A program made the position numbers and the translations under genes. Below, one piece after another: positions 36,970 to 45,038 of a stretch of 64,000 bases of DNA. Source of the DNA: Saccharothrix saharensis (GTDB lineage Bacteria; Actinomycetota; Actinomycetes; Mycobacteriales; Pseudonocardiaceae); assembly GCF_006716745.1 (NCBI RefSeq), contig NZ_VFPP01000001.1:3038001-3102000 (forward strand), in the 5' to 3' direction. Numbering within the stretch: the first letter of the stretch is position 1; every line of letters begins with the position of its first letter. The notes beneath the pieces are model-generated. The model had not been told where the DNA came from, searched no databases, and saw only the letters and a list, made by a program, of their open reading frames with translations.

Positions 36970-37494
36970 GTGGCACTGGCGCTGGAGTTCGCGAGCACGG
37001 TCCGGCACGACGGGCACGGCGGGCTCACCGACGACCTGGGCACGCCGGAGGGCTTCGCCGCGTGGGCCGGGGTCCCGGCGGACGAGGAGCTGCGGTTGCG
37101 GGTGGTGGAGCTGCGCTGGGCCGTCCGATCGCTGTTCGCACGCGTGGCGCAGGCCGGGGAGCGCATGGACACGCCGCACCTGATGGACTTCGAGCGCGCG
37201 CTGGCGATCGTCAACGACGCCGCCGCGCGGGTGCCGCGTGCGGCGCAACTGGACTGGGAAGAGCAGCCGCGGCTGCGGTACGTGGACTCCGCCGGCGCGG
37301 GCGACCGCCTGACGGCCGCGTTGGCGACGGCGGCGATCGAGTTCCTGGCCGGCGGTGCGCGGACGGACCTGCGCGCCTGTCCCGCACCCCGGTGCGTCCG
37401 GTACTTCGTGAAGGCCCACCCCCGGCAGGAGTGGTGCAAGCCCTCGTGCGGCAACCGGGCCAGGGTCAGCCGGCACTACCACCGCGGTCGCTGA
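36970..37494 (+). CDS. CGNR zinc-finger / ABATE-domain regulator
   Basis: 174 residues from GTG 36970. The N-terminal ABATE domain starts at once (ALALEFASTVRHDGHGG). The C-terminal zinc finger is CPAPRCVRYFV, then WCKPSCGNRARVSRHY. An ATG at 36919 would add 17 unconserved residues, but leave only 11 bp to the divergent gene. A TAGACT box ends eight bases before GTG 36970, which would suit leaderless transcription. Such proteins are thought to be stress-related transcription factors. It may control the divergent isomerase. Confidence 0.85.
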   Translation: MALALEFASTVRHDGHGGLTDDLGTPEGFAAWAGVPADEELRLRVVELRWAVRSLFARVAQAGERMDTPHLMDFERALAIVNDAAARVPRAAQLDWEEQPRLRYVDSAGAGDRLTAALATAAIEFLAGGARTDLRACPAPRCVRYFVKAHPRQEWCKPSCGNRARVSRHYHRGR

Positions 37495-37536
37495 AGACCG
37501 CGCGGACGCCCGTGCACGCCCGCGCGGCCGGAGCGG

Positions 37537-37965
37537 TCAGCCCTGCGCGATGTACGCGGTCAACTGGTCGTGGTCTTCCTGCAACTGGCTGATCCGGCTC
37601 TTCACCACGTCGCCGATGCTGACGATGCCGACCAGCTCGCCACCGTCGACCACCGGCACGTGCCGGATGCGCCGCTCGGTCATCAGCACCGTGAGGCTGT
37701 CCACCGAGTCACGCGGGGTGCAGGTGAACACCTCGCTCGTCATGATCTCCGAGACCGGCGCGGCCAGCAGGTCGCCGCCCCGGTCGTGCAGCCTGCGCAC
37801 GACGTCCCGCTCGGACACGATCCCGGCGATGCCCTCGGGCCCGAGCACGACCATCGCGCCCACGTTGTGCTCGGCCAGCGCCGCGACCAGCTCGGCCACC
37901 GACGCTCTCGACTCGACCGTGACCACGGCCGACCCCTTGTTGCGCAACACGTCAGCGATCCTCAT
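37537..37965 (-). CDS. CBS-domain pair protein
   Basis: 142 residues from ATG 37965, preceded by GGGAGG at correct spacing. Two CBS repeats fill the protein: residues about 8-65 (VTVESRASVAELVAALAEHNVGAMVVLGPEGIAGIVSERDVVRRL) and about 75-130 (VFTCTPRDSVDSLTVLMTERRIRHVPVVDGGELVGIVSIGDVVK). Stand-alone CBS proteins bind adenine nucleotides and modulate partners. No partner gene is adjacent. It is convergent with the CGNR gene. Confidence 0.93.
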   Translation of the reverse strand: MRIADVLRNKGSAVVTVESRASVAELVAALAEHNVGAMVVLGPEGIAGIVSERDVVRRLHDRGGDLLAAPVSEIMTSEVFTCTPRDSVDSLTVLMTERRIRHVPVVDGGELVGIVSIGDVVKSRISQLQEDHDQLTAYIAQG

Positions 37966-38380
37966 GGGCGCCTCCCGATCTCCGCCGGACCCGGTTGCTA
38001 CCCACCTCAGGCTAGTTCGCCGGCCACGTGATCGGCAGGCCACGCGCCCGATGAGAGCACCGTGCCGTCAGCCGCCCGGCGGTCACGAGTACGCCGAGCG
38101 CGGCGATCTCCACGCGGGGCCCCGGGACCATCACCCGCTCGGAGCAGCGGCTGCCCCGGCCGCGCCGTCACCCGGCCGGTCGACCCCGCCGAACGGGTAA
38201 TCGAGGGTCGGTCGACGCCGGGGCGGGACGCCCCGCCCGCAGGCGACAGCACGCCACCATCCACATCGGACCGCATCGGCATGCCGTCGCGGACCAGGCG
38301 GCCGGACACCGCGCAGCACCGTCGCGGGCACGTGCTCGTACCCGCGACGGCGCTCCGGTCCGGCCGACCGGTGCCGCCGG
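37966..38380. other. Intergenic stretch, no gene seen
   Basis: About 415 bp between two minus-strand genes. No frame has coding character or a good start site. It must include the CBS gene promoter. I see no strong hairpin. Confidence 0.5.
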
Positions 38381-38572
38381 TCAGCCGCCGCTGGTGCGCC
38401 GGAACACGCGTCGTCCCACGAACGTGTTCTGGTGCGGCCGGCCCGGGACCTTGTTCACGCCGTCGTTCTTCTGGGCGTGACCGCGGCGGGCCGCGCGGTT
38501 GAGCGGCACGGCGGGCTGCTCCGGCTGGTCCTGCTCGCCGTCGTCGGCCTGCGGAACGTCCTGAGTGGTCAT
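38381..38572 (-). CDS. Small basic hypothetical protein with NRAARRG motif (63 residues)
   Basis: 63 residues from ATG 38572, which has a near-ideal ribosome-binding site (CCAGGAGGTAGAC). The first 22 residues are acidic and Gln/Pro-rich; the rest is basic (NRAARRGHAQKNDGVNKVPGRPHQNTFVGRRVFRRTSGG). It shares the NRAARRG motif with the even smaller gene just upstream on the same strand, 31 bp away. Such a tail could bind nucleic acid or ribosome. No family recognised; the quality of the start site supports a real gene. Confidence 0.7.
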   Translation of the reverse strand: MTTQDVPQADDGEQDQPEQPAVPLNRAARRGHAQKNDGVNKVPGRPHQNTFVGRRVFRRTSGG

Positions 38573-38603
38573 GTCTACCTCCTGGGTGTGGCGAAGTCGC
38601 TGG

Positions 38604-38756
38604 TCAGCGACGCCGCATGGCGTACTGGCGCGGGTTGGCGACAGCGCGTCCGCCGCCGAAGCGCGGGTGCACCGCGCCGTTCGAGCGGGCGCCGCGGCGT
38701 GCGGCGCGGTTGGTCGGCTGGTCGTCGTGTGGCGGTTCGTTGCGCATGGTGGGCAT
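38604..38756 (-). CDS. Very small basic hypothetical protein with NRAARRG motif (50 residues)
   Basis: 50 residues from ATG 38756, preceded by GAGGAGG eight bases upstream; an internal ATG nine bases later is the alternative. The product begins MPTMRNEPPHDDQP and continues TNRAARRGARSNGAVHPRFGGGRAV, ending QYAMRRR. It is below the usual length cut-off and easily missed. It would be co-transcribed with the 63-residue protein and shares its NRAARRG segment, which suggests a tandem family of small basic proteins. Function unknown. Confidence 0.65.
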   Translation of the reverse strand: MPTMRNEPPHDDQPTNRAARRGARSNGAVHPRFGGGRAVANPRQYAMRRR

Positions 38757-39048
38757 GCGATCGCCTCCTCGGTGTTCGAGGCGTGCAAAGGGCTACGACC
38801 CGTGGTTCGACACGGTCGCGAGAAGAGCCGCTAAGGCCACCAGGAGAAGGGCGCGGCACGGCCCGAGGCCGGTGCGGCGCGCTGGAGGAAGAAGTCCTCA
38901 GAGGTAGATCTGGAAGAACATGGTCATGACCGTAGCGCGGTTCACGCCACGACGCCAATCATTTCCCACCGCGCCCGCCCCGACCACACCACGCCCACTC
39001 CGTCACCGTCACCCACCCGAGCGACTGCGAGCGCCTTCGTCGGGCCGA

Positions 39049-39747
39049 TCACTCGCTGACGTCGACGACCTCGCCGTCGATGAAGGTGCCCTCCACGACC
39101 GCCGGCAGCTCCTCGCGCTCGGTGAAGAAGCGGGAGGCGAAGGCGCCCACCGCCCGCGTCGTGACGGCGTCGAACGTGCCGCCGATGACCCCGCCGACCA
39201 GCGGCACGCCCTTGGCCAGGGTCACGGTCGCCTTGCTGGTGCCGTACTTGGCCAGCAGCGTGAAGCCGACGCGCTTGTTGATCTCCCGGATGAGCTGGAC
39301 CGGGATGCGCTCGATCAGGTTCATGGTGAGCTTGGAGCCCACCTTGATGCCCGCCTTCTTCAGCAGCTCGGTCCCCGCGTTGCCCAGCAGGCACACGAGG
39401 ATCGCCGTCTGCACCTCGTCGCTGTCCAGGTCGTGCCCGTGCACGGCGGCGATCGAGGCGATCAGGTGCGTCTGCACCAGGTAGGACGCCGTCAGGTTGG
39501 CGGGCAGCGTCACCGGCAGCGTGATCAGGCCGCCGATGTTCGTCGCGAAGCCCTGCACGCCCGCCGCGGCCACGTGCGTCCGGATCAGGTGCTTGACCGC
39601 CTCCTGCGGTGTGAGCCCCTTGTCCAGGGCCTCGGCCGCCATCTGCTGCGCGCCCTTGAACGGTCCGAACCCGTTGATGCCCACCTTGAGGAGGTGGTCG
39701 ACGGCGTTCTGCTGCACCCTGGTGATCGCACCCGGTTCGTCCACCAT
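39049..39747 (-). CDS. EcsC family protein
   Basis: 232 residues from ATG 39747. It has the EcsC layout: an N-terminal helical region, the GLITLPVTLPANLTASYLVQTHLIASIAAVHG hydrophobic segment (about 78-110), LVCLLGNAGTELLKKAG and a second glycine-rich hydrophobic segment (VPLVGGVIGGTFDAVTTRAVG) near the C-terminus. EcsC was named from a Bacillus ABC export operon but its function is unknown. There is no ecsAB nearby. It is divergent, 42 bp from the baeRF-like gene. Confidence 0.88.
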   Translation of the reverse strand: MVDEPGAITRVQQNAVDHLLKVGINGFGPFKGAQQMAAEALDKGLTPQEAVKHLIRTHVAAAGVQGFATNIGGLITLPVTLPANLTASYLVQTHLIASIAAVHGHDLDSDEVQTAILVCLLGNAGTELLKKAGIKVGSKLTMNLIERIPVQLIREINKRVGFTLLAKYGTSKATVTLAKGVPLVGGVIGGTFDAVTTRAVGAFASRFFTEREELPAVVEGTFIDGEVVDVSE

Positions 39748-39789
39748 GCCCCTGAGGTTACGCGGCCCGCGATCGGGTAGCCGAGGCCA

Positions 39790-40875
39790 ATGGACATGTC
39801 TTCGTTGGGAGAGCTGGTCAGGCAACGCGGCCCGTTCGCGTCGGTCTACCTGGACGCCTCGCACGACACCGAGGACGCGGCCAAGGCGATGGAGCTGCGC
39901 TGGCGCGGGGTGCGTGACGAACTGGCCCGGCAGGGCGCGGACGACGCGACGCTGCGGGCGATGGACGGACCGGCGCTGACGCCGGTCACGGGCAAGGCGG
40001 GCCGGGCGCTGATCGCGGCGCACGGCAGGCTGCTGCTGGACCGGGTGCTGCCCCGCCCGCCCGCCGCGGACACCGTGCGCTGGTCCGACCTGCCGCACCT
40101 GCTGCCGCTGGCGTCGTCGCTGCAAGCGGACGTGCCGCACGTGGTCGTCCTCGCCGACAAGGTCGGGGCGGACCTGCACGGCCACGACGGCCGGGGCGAG
40201 GTCTCCGCCGAGGTCCGGGGCGAGGACCACCCGGTGCACAAGGTGCGCGGCGGCGGGTGGTCGCACCTGCGCATGCAGCACTCGGTCGAGGAGAACACCA
40301 AGCGCAACGCCGCCCGCATCGCCGAGGAGGTCGACCGGCTGGTGACCCGCATCAACGCCCGCCTGCTGATCCTGGGCGGCGAGGTGCAGGCGCGCGCGGG
40401 CATCAAGGAGGAGCTGAGCACGCGCTGCCGGGACGTGCTGATCGAGGTCGAGGGCGCGAGCCTGGGCGACGGCGCGGACGACCGGGCGTTCGACGACGCC
40501 GTGCAGGCGCTCGTCGCCCAGTACCAGGCCGACCTGGACAACGACGTGCTGGAGGAGTTCACCGCCGAGTCGAACCGGTCGGGCGGCCGGGCGGTGCAGG
40601 GCCTGGAGCCCGTGGTCGAGGCGCTGCGCGAGGCCAACGTGGCCGCGCTGCTGGTGGCCGACCCGGCGCTGGGCGACCGCACGGTGTGGTCCGGCGAGGA
40701 CCCGGCCCAGGTGGCGCTGCGCGAGTCGGAGCTGCGGGGGCTGGGCATCGAACGGCCCGGTGAGCACCGCGCGGACGAGGCGCTGGCCATCGCCGCCACC
40801 GCGACCGGCGCGCAGGTCCTCGTCACCCGCCACGCGTCGCTGTTCGAGGGCGTCGGCGCGCTGCTGCGCCACTAG
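39790..40875 (+). CDS. baeRF2/Rv2629-like release-factor-related protein
   Basis: 361 residues. N-terminus GPFASVYLDASHDTEDA with the WRGVRDELARQGAD helix, a central SHLRMQHSVEENTKRNAARIAEEVDRLV segment and a C-terminal L7Ae-like part (VVEALREANVAALLVADPAL, LAIAATATGAQVLVTRH). This is the pattern of the bacterial archaeo-eukaryotic release factor family, which includes mycobacterial Rv2629 and relates distantly to Vms1/ANKZF1 peptidyl-tRNA hydrolases. No GGQ motif is visible; a role in rescuing stalled ribosomes is a family-level guess. Confidence 0.82.
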   Translation: MDMSSLGELVRQRGPFASVYLDASHDTEDAAKAMELRWRGVRDELARQGADDATLRAMDGPALTPVTGKAGRALIAAHGRLLLDRVLPRPPAADTVRWSDLPHLLPLASSLQADVPHVVVLADKVGADLHGHDGRGEVSAEVRGEDHPVHKVRGGGWSHLRMQHSVEENTKRNAARIAEEVDRLVTRINARLLILGGEVQARAGIKEELSTRCRDVLIEVEGASLGDGADDRAFDDAVQALVAQYQADLDNDVLEEFTAESNRSGGRAVQGLEPVVEALREANVAALLVADPALGDRTVWSGEDPAQVALRESELRGLGIERPGEHRADEALAIAATATGAQVLVTRHASLFEGVGALLRH

Positions 40876-40887
40876 TCCGCGGTAGCG

Positions 40888-40928
40888 GGGTCGCGCCGCG
40901 CTCGCACGTGTCGAGCGCGGCGCGACCC
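40888..40928. terminator. Perfect 17-bp bidirectional hairpin
   Basis: Arms 40888-40904 and 40912-40928 are perfectly complementary (GGGTCGCGCCGCGCTCG and its complement) around CACGTGT. It closes both the baeRF-like gene (ends 40875) and gluD (ends 40934). No T tract. Confidence 0.75.
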
Positions 40929-40933
40929 GCCCG

Positions 40934-41782
40934 TCAGACCGCCGCCGCGACGACGTCCTCGGCCGGCTTCTTCTCCAGCTCGACGACCTTCTTGTCGCGC
41001 CGGCTGCGCTTCTCCAGGTACGTCGCCAGCCACGTCAGCAGGAGGCACATGGAGATGTAGATCACGGCCACCACGATCGTCACCGGGATCAGCGGCCGGC
41101 CGAACTCGAAGTAGCTGCCGATGTCGCGGGCGAAGTCCAGCAGCTCGTCGTAGGTGATCAGGAAGCCGAGCGCGGTGTCCTTGAGCAGCACGACGAGCTG
41201 GCTGATGATCGCCGGCAGCATCGCCCGCACCGCCTGCGGCAGCAGCACGTAGTTCATCACCTGCGTCTTGCGCATGCCCACCGCGTAGGCCGCCTCGCTC
41301 TGCCCGCGGGGCAGGGACAGCACGCCGGCGCGGAACACCTCGGCCAGCACCGAGCCGTTGTAGAGCGTCAGGCCGAGCACCACCGAGTAGAACGGCGCGC
41401 CCAGGGACAGGCCGTAGTGGAACACGAAGATCAGCACGACGAGCGGCACCGCGCGGAACAGCTCGACGACCAGCATCGACGGCACGCGGATGACCTTGTG
41501 GTCCGAGAGCTGGCCCGCCGCGAAGATCGCGCCGAACAGCAGCGCCAGCACCGCGCCCGCGCCGAACGCCTTGAGCGTGTTCATCAGCGCGCCGAGCAGG
41601 TCGAGCTGGACCTTCTCGTACTGGATCCAGGTCCACTTGCGGCCGTCGAACTGGCCGCTCTCGGCGAACCGGAAGATCACGAAGCCGACCACCCCGACCA
41701 GCACGGCGACGGCGAGGACCGCGTACAGGCGGTGGCGCAGCCGGGCGCGAGGCCCGGGGACGTCGAACAGGACCGAGCTCAT
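40934..41782 (-). CDS. gluD: Glutamate ABC transporter permease GluD
   Basis: 282 residues, ATG 41782 overlapping the gluC stop. A longer N-terminal segment (one extra helix about 18-40) precedes the His/Glu/Gln-type permease core of five helices. The EAA loop is EAAYAVGMRKTQVMNYVLLPQAVRAMLPAIISQLVVLLKDTALG. The C-terminal Lys/Glu-rich tail (about 255-282) is cytoplasmic. It forms the channel with GluC, in the order gluABCD known from Corynebacterium. Confidence 0.93.
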   Translation of the reverse strand: MSSVLFDVPGPRARLRHRLYAVLAVAVLVGVVGFVIFRFAESGQFDGRKWTWIQYEKVQLDLLGALMNTLKAFGAGAVLALLFGAIFAAGQLSDHKVIRVPSMLVVELFRAVPLVVLIFVFHYGLSLGAPFYSVVLGLTLYNGSVLAEVFRAGVLSLPRGQSEAAYAVGMRKTQVMNYVLLPQAVRAMLPAIISQLVVLLKDTALGFLITYDELLDFARDIGSYFEFGRPLIPVTIVVAVIYISMCLLLTWLATYLEKRSRRDKKVVELEKKPAEDVVAAAV

Positions 41783-42453
41783 CGGGCGATGCTCCACCGC
41801 TTCTCGAGGCTGCGTTGCAGCAGGGTCATGGGGATGACGAGCACGATGAAGAACACCGCGACCCACAGCAGGCCGATCAGCTGGTTCTCCCCGCGCTCGG
41901 ACAGGTTGGCGCTGATGGAGCCCGCCTGGAACACCGAGAAGCCCGCCGCGATGGTGGTGTTCTTCAGCAGGGCGATCATCGTGCTCACCATCGGCGGCAC
42001 GACCGCGCGCGTGGCCTGCGGGAGCACCACGGAGGTCAGCATCTGGCCGAACGTCAGCCCCAGGGCGCGGGACGCCTCCGCCTGGCCGACCGGCACGGTG
42101 TTGATGCCCGACCGCACGACCTCGCACACGAACGCCGACGTGTAGAGGGTCAGCGCCATGAGGGCCGCGGAGAAGTAGTAGCTGGCCGCCGAGCCGCCGA
42201 ACGTGTCCGCGCTCACGATCTCGAGCAGCGGGAACGCCAGGGCGAAGAAGAAGAACACGAGGGTGAGCGGGGTGTTGCGGACGAGCGTCACGTAGGTGGC
42301 GCCCATGGCGCGCATCACGGGGACCGGCGCGACCCGCAGCATCGCCAGGATCGTCCCCAACACCAGCGACCCGACCGCGGAGATCAGGAACAGCTCGACG
42401 GTGTTGAGGAACCCGGGCCCGTACAGGTCGAGGTTGTCGAGCAGGACGTCCAT
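41779..42453 (-). CDS. gluC: Glutamate ABC transporter permease GluC
   Basis: 224 residues, five predicted helices. The N-terminus MDVLLDNLDLYGPGFLNTVELFLISAVGSLVLG is the usual amino acid permease start, and the EAA loop is EASRALGLTFGQMLTSVVLPQATRAVVPPMVSTMIALLKNTTIA. It pairs with GluD; the ATGA overlap favours equal synthesis. The gene lies 76 bp after gluB. Confidence 0.93.
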   Translation of the reverse strand: MDVLLDNLDLYGPGFLNTVELFLISAVGSLVLGTILAMLRVAPVPVMRAMGATYVTLVRNTPLTLVFFFFALAFPLLEIVSADTFGGSAASYYFSAALMALTLYTSAFVCEVVRSGINTVPVGQAEASRALGLTFGQMLTSVVLPQATRAVVPPMVSTMIALLKNTTIAAGFSVFQAGSISANLSERGENQLIGLLWVAVFFIVLVIPMTLLQRSLEKRWSIAR

Positions 42454-42529
42454 CGGCTTCCTCGGCTAGGTGGTGTGGTGTGGGTGCGGCCGGCCGCCGG
42501 AGCACCGACGACCGGCCGCGGTGACGTGA

Positions 42530-43414
42530 TCAGTAGCGCTCGAGCACGGGCTTGTCGGTCGTCGAGCCCGACTTGCCCAGGGTCGCGTCGTAGGCCGCCT
42601 GCCACTCGCCGCCGTCGAGGGCGGCCTGCAGGATGTCGTTGACCTTGTCGCGCAGGGCCTTGTCGTCCTTGGGCAGGCCGATGCCGTAGGGCTCGTTCGA
42701 GAAGGGCTCGCCGACGACCTTCAACGTGTCGGGCGACTGCGAGGCGTAGCCCTTCAGGATCGCGTCGTCGGTGGTGACGGCGTCGACGGTGCCCTGCTCC
42801 AGCTGCTCGACGCACAGCGAGTAGGTCTGGAGCTCCACGATGTTCTCCGGCTCGGTCAGCCCCTCGGACTTGACCTTCTGGATCGGCGTGGAACCGGTCA
42901 CCGAGCAGACCTTCTTGCCCTTGAGCGAGTCCTTGCCGGTGATCGCGCTGTCGTCCTTCTTCACCAGGAGCGACTGGCCCGCGGTGAAGTACGGGCCGGC
43001 GAACGCGACCTGCTCCTTGCGCTTGGCGTTGATCGTGTAGGTGCCGACGTAGTAGTCCACGTCACCGTTGATCAGGGCCTGCTCGCGACCGGCGGACGGG
43101 ATCGCCTTGAAGTCGATCTTGTCGTCGCCGTAGCCGAGCTTGGCGGCGACCAGCTTCGCGATCTCGATGTCGAAGCCGGTGAACTTGCCGCTGGTCGGGT
43201 CCTTGTAACCCAGGCCGGGCTGGTCCTCCTTGACGCCGATGACGACCCGGCCGCGAGACTTGATCTTGTCGAAGGTCGGCGAGCCGTCGACCTTCACGTC
43301 GGCGGCCACCTGCTGCGAGGGCGCGCCGGTGTCGCCGGGGCCACCCTCCTTGCCGCATGCCGTCAGGGCGAGGCCGCCGGCCAGCAGCGCCACCGCAAGG
43401 GTGCGAACCCTCAT
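42530..43414 (-). CDS. gluB: Glutamate ABC transporter substrate-binding lipoprotein GluB
   Basis: 294 residues from ATG 43414. Lipoprotein signal with lipobox ALTAC (Cys about residue 20). The binding domain runs RGRVVIGVKEDQPGLGYKDPTSGKFTGFDIEIAKLVAAKLG to EPFSNEPYGIGLPKDD. It delivers glutamate (possibly aspartate) to GluCD. A related lipoprotein without transporter genes is encoded at 11949-12782. A small hairpin lies in the 62-bp gap after gluA. Confidence 0.92.
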   Translation of the reverse strand: MRVRTLAVALLAGGLALTACGKEGGPGDTGAPSQQVAADVKVDGSPTFDKIKSRGRVVIGVKEDQPGLGYKDPTSGKFTGFDIEIAKLVAAKLGYGDDKIDFKAIPSAGREQALINGDVDYYVGTYTINAKRKEQVAFAGPYFTAGQSLLVKKDDSAITGKDSLKGKKVCSVTGSTPIQKVKSEGLTEPENIVELQTYSLCVEQLEQGTVDAVTTDDAILKGYASQSPDTLKVVGEPFSNEPYGIGLPKDDKALRDKVNDILQAALDGGEWQAAYDATLGKSGSTTDKPVLERY

Positions 43415-43442
43415 CGTCCTTCTCCTGCTCTTGTTCGGTAGA

Positions 43443-43464
43443 GCGGCGCCAGGCTCAGCGCCGC
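43443..43464 (-). terminator. Intercistronic gluA-gluB hairpin
   Basis: GCGGCGC (43443-43449) and GCGCCGC (43458-43464) form a 7-bp stem with an 8-base loop, between the gluA stop and the gluB start. It could stabilise the gluB transcript or reduce read-through. Inference. Confidence 0.35.
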
Positions 43465-43476
43465 GGTCGTGGGACT

Positions 43477-44232
43477 TCAGTGGGTCAGGATCTTGCCAAG
43501 GAAGTCCTTCGCGCGGTTGGACTTCGGCGCGGAGAAGAACGACTCCGGCGTCGAGTCCTCGACGACCTCGCCGTCGGACATGAAGATGACCCGGTCCGCG
43601 GCCTTGCGGGCGAAGCCCATCTCGTGGGTGACCACGAGCATGGTCATGCCCTCCTTGGCCAGGGTCGTCATCACGTCCAGCACCTCCTGGACCATCTCGG
43701 GGTCCAGCGCGGAGGTCGGCTCGTCGAACAGCATCACCTTGGGCCGCATCGCCAGGGCGCGGGCGATCGCCGCGCGCTGCTGCTGCCCGCCCGACAGCTG
43801 GGCGGGGAACTTCTCCGCCTGGTTCGCGATGCCGACCCGCTCCAGCAGCTCCATGGCCGTCTTGCGGGCCTGGGCCGCCGGGGTCTTGCGGACCTTCACC
43901 GGCGCGAGCATCACGTTGTCGACGATGCTCTTGTGGGCGAACAGGTTGAACGACTGGAACACCATGCCCACGTCGGCGCGCAGCCGGGCGAGCTCCTTGC
44001 CCTCGGCGGGCAGCGGCTGGCCGTCCACCTCGATGACACCGGACTCGATCGGCTCCAGCCGGTTGATCGTGCGGCACAGCGTGGACTTGCCCGACCCGGA
44101 CGGCCCGAGCACCACGACGACCTGCCCCTTCGGCACCTCCAGCGTCACGCCCTTGAGCACGTGCAGGGGTCCGAAGAACTTGTCCACGCCCGCCATCCGG
44201 ATCATCGGCGGAGCAGGAGTGGCGGCGGTCAT
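43477..44232 (-). CDS. gluA: Glutamate ABC transporter ATP-binding protein GluA
   Basis: 251 residues from ATG 44232; the alternative at MIRMAGV (residue 11) would also give a complete enzyme. Walker [12 protein letters not shown]-loop [12 protein letters not shown], signature [16 protein letters not shown], Walker [14 protein letters not shown] and switch His in [11 protein letters not shown]. The [16 protein letters not shown] segment is typical of glutamate/glutamine importers. First gene of gluABCD, divergent from the response regulator gene. Confidence 0.94.
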   Translation of the reverse strand: MTAATPAPPMIRMAGVDKFFGPLHVLKGVTLEVPKGQVVVVLGPSGSGKSTLCRTINRLEPIESGVIEVDGQPLPAEGKELARLRADVGMVFQSFNLFAHKSIVDNVMLAPVKVRKTPAAQARKTAMELLERVGIANQAEKFPAQLSGGQQQRAAIARALAMRPKVMLFDEPTSALDPEMVQEVLDVMTTLAKEGMTMLVVTHEMGFARKAADRVIFMSDGEVVEDSTPESFFSAPKSNRAKDFLGKILTH

Positions 44233-44263
44233 CAGTCCTCCAGTAGGGGTTCCTGAGCGATGG

Positions 44264-44291
44264 CGGAAACCTAGGTGTGAATCACCACACC
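44264..44291 (-). promoter_or_regulatory. gluABCD promoter region: TAGGTTTCCG plus GGTGTG-N6-CACACC repeat
   Basis: On the minus strand TAGGTTTCCG (44264-44273) lies 31 bases before gluA. Overlapping its upstream side is a perfect 6-bp inverted repeat, GGTGTG (44274-44279) and CACACC (44286-44291). The repeat would sit between -35 and -10, a usual repressor position. The TAGGTTTCCG box is shared with the second binding-protein gene. Confidence 0.4.
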
Positions 44292-44366
44292 AGTCCAGGC
44301 GGTTGAGCAAGACTTAGGGTCTCAACTCTGTCACAGGGTGGCGACACTTATCGGGGAGGCTCCACG

Positions 44367-45038
44367 GTGCGGGTGCTGTTGGTCGAGGACGACGACCGGG
44401 TGGCAGAAGCGCTGGTGCCGGCGCTGACGCGACGCGGTTTCACGGTGGATCGACAGGCCACCGGTCGGGGGACACTCGATCGGCTGACCGGGGTCGACGT
44501 GGTGCTGCTCGACCTGGGCCTGCCCGATGTGGACGGTGTCACGCTGTGCCGGCACATCCGGGCGGCGAGCGACGTCGCGATCATCGTCGTGTCGGCCCGC
44601 GGCGAGATCGACGACCGCATCCTCGGCCTGCACGCCGGCGCGGACGACTACCTGGTCAAGCCGTACGACGTGGGTGAGCTGGTGGCCCGCGTGCACGCGG
44701 TGCGGAGGCGGCGCGGCGACCCGGTCGGCGCGGGCGGCACCGGCACCGAGGTGTTCGAGGTGGCCGACGTGCGGGTCGACCTGGCCCGGCACGAGGTCAC
44801 CGTGGCGGGTGAACCGGTGGCTCTGTCACGCAAGGAGTTCCAGGTGTTGGCGCTGGTGGTGGCGGCGGGTGGCGCGGTGTGCACCCGGGAGCGCATCCTG
44901 GCCGAGGTGTGGGGACGCACCTGGGCGGGGGCCAACCGGACCCTGGATGTGCACGTGGCCACGTTGCGGACCAAGCTCGGGCGTCCTTCGTTGCTGGAGA
45001 CGGTGCGCGGTGTCGGGTACCGGTTGAGCGGGGGCTGA
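44367..45038 (+). CDS. Two-component response regulator, OmpR/PhoB family
   Basis: 223 residues from GTG 44367, preceded by GGGGAGG. Receiver domain with acidic pocket EDDD (7-10), phospho-acceptor Asp49 in LLDLGLPDVDG, and KPYD near residue 100. The C-terminal winged helix has LSRKEFQVLALVVAAGGAVCTRERILAEVWG and the recognition helix NRTLDVHVATLRTKL. Its stop abuts the kinase start. The divergent gluABCD operon is a candidate target by position, and the TAXI/propeller genes beyond the kinase are another; neither is proven. Confidence 0.94.
   Translation: MRVLLVEDDDRVAEALVPALTRRGFTVDRQATGRGTLDRLTGVDVVLLDLGLPDVDGVTLCRHIRAASDVAIIVVSARGEIDDRILGLHAGADDYLVKPYDVGELVARVHAVRRRRGDPVGAGGTGTEVFEVADVRVDLARHEVTVAGEPVALSRKEFQVLALVVAAGGAVCTRERILAEVWGRTWAGANRTLDVHVATLRTKLGRPSLLETVRGVGYRLSGG

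Noticed and set aside
37498..37527. CCGCGCGG hairpin between the CGNR and CBS genes as a terminator
   Set aside because: Only 8 bp of GC palindrome with a 14-base loop; such matches are expected by chance in this composition.
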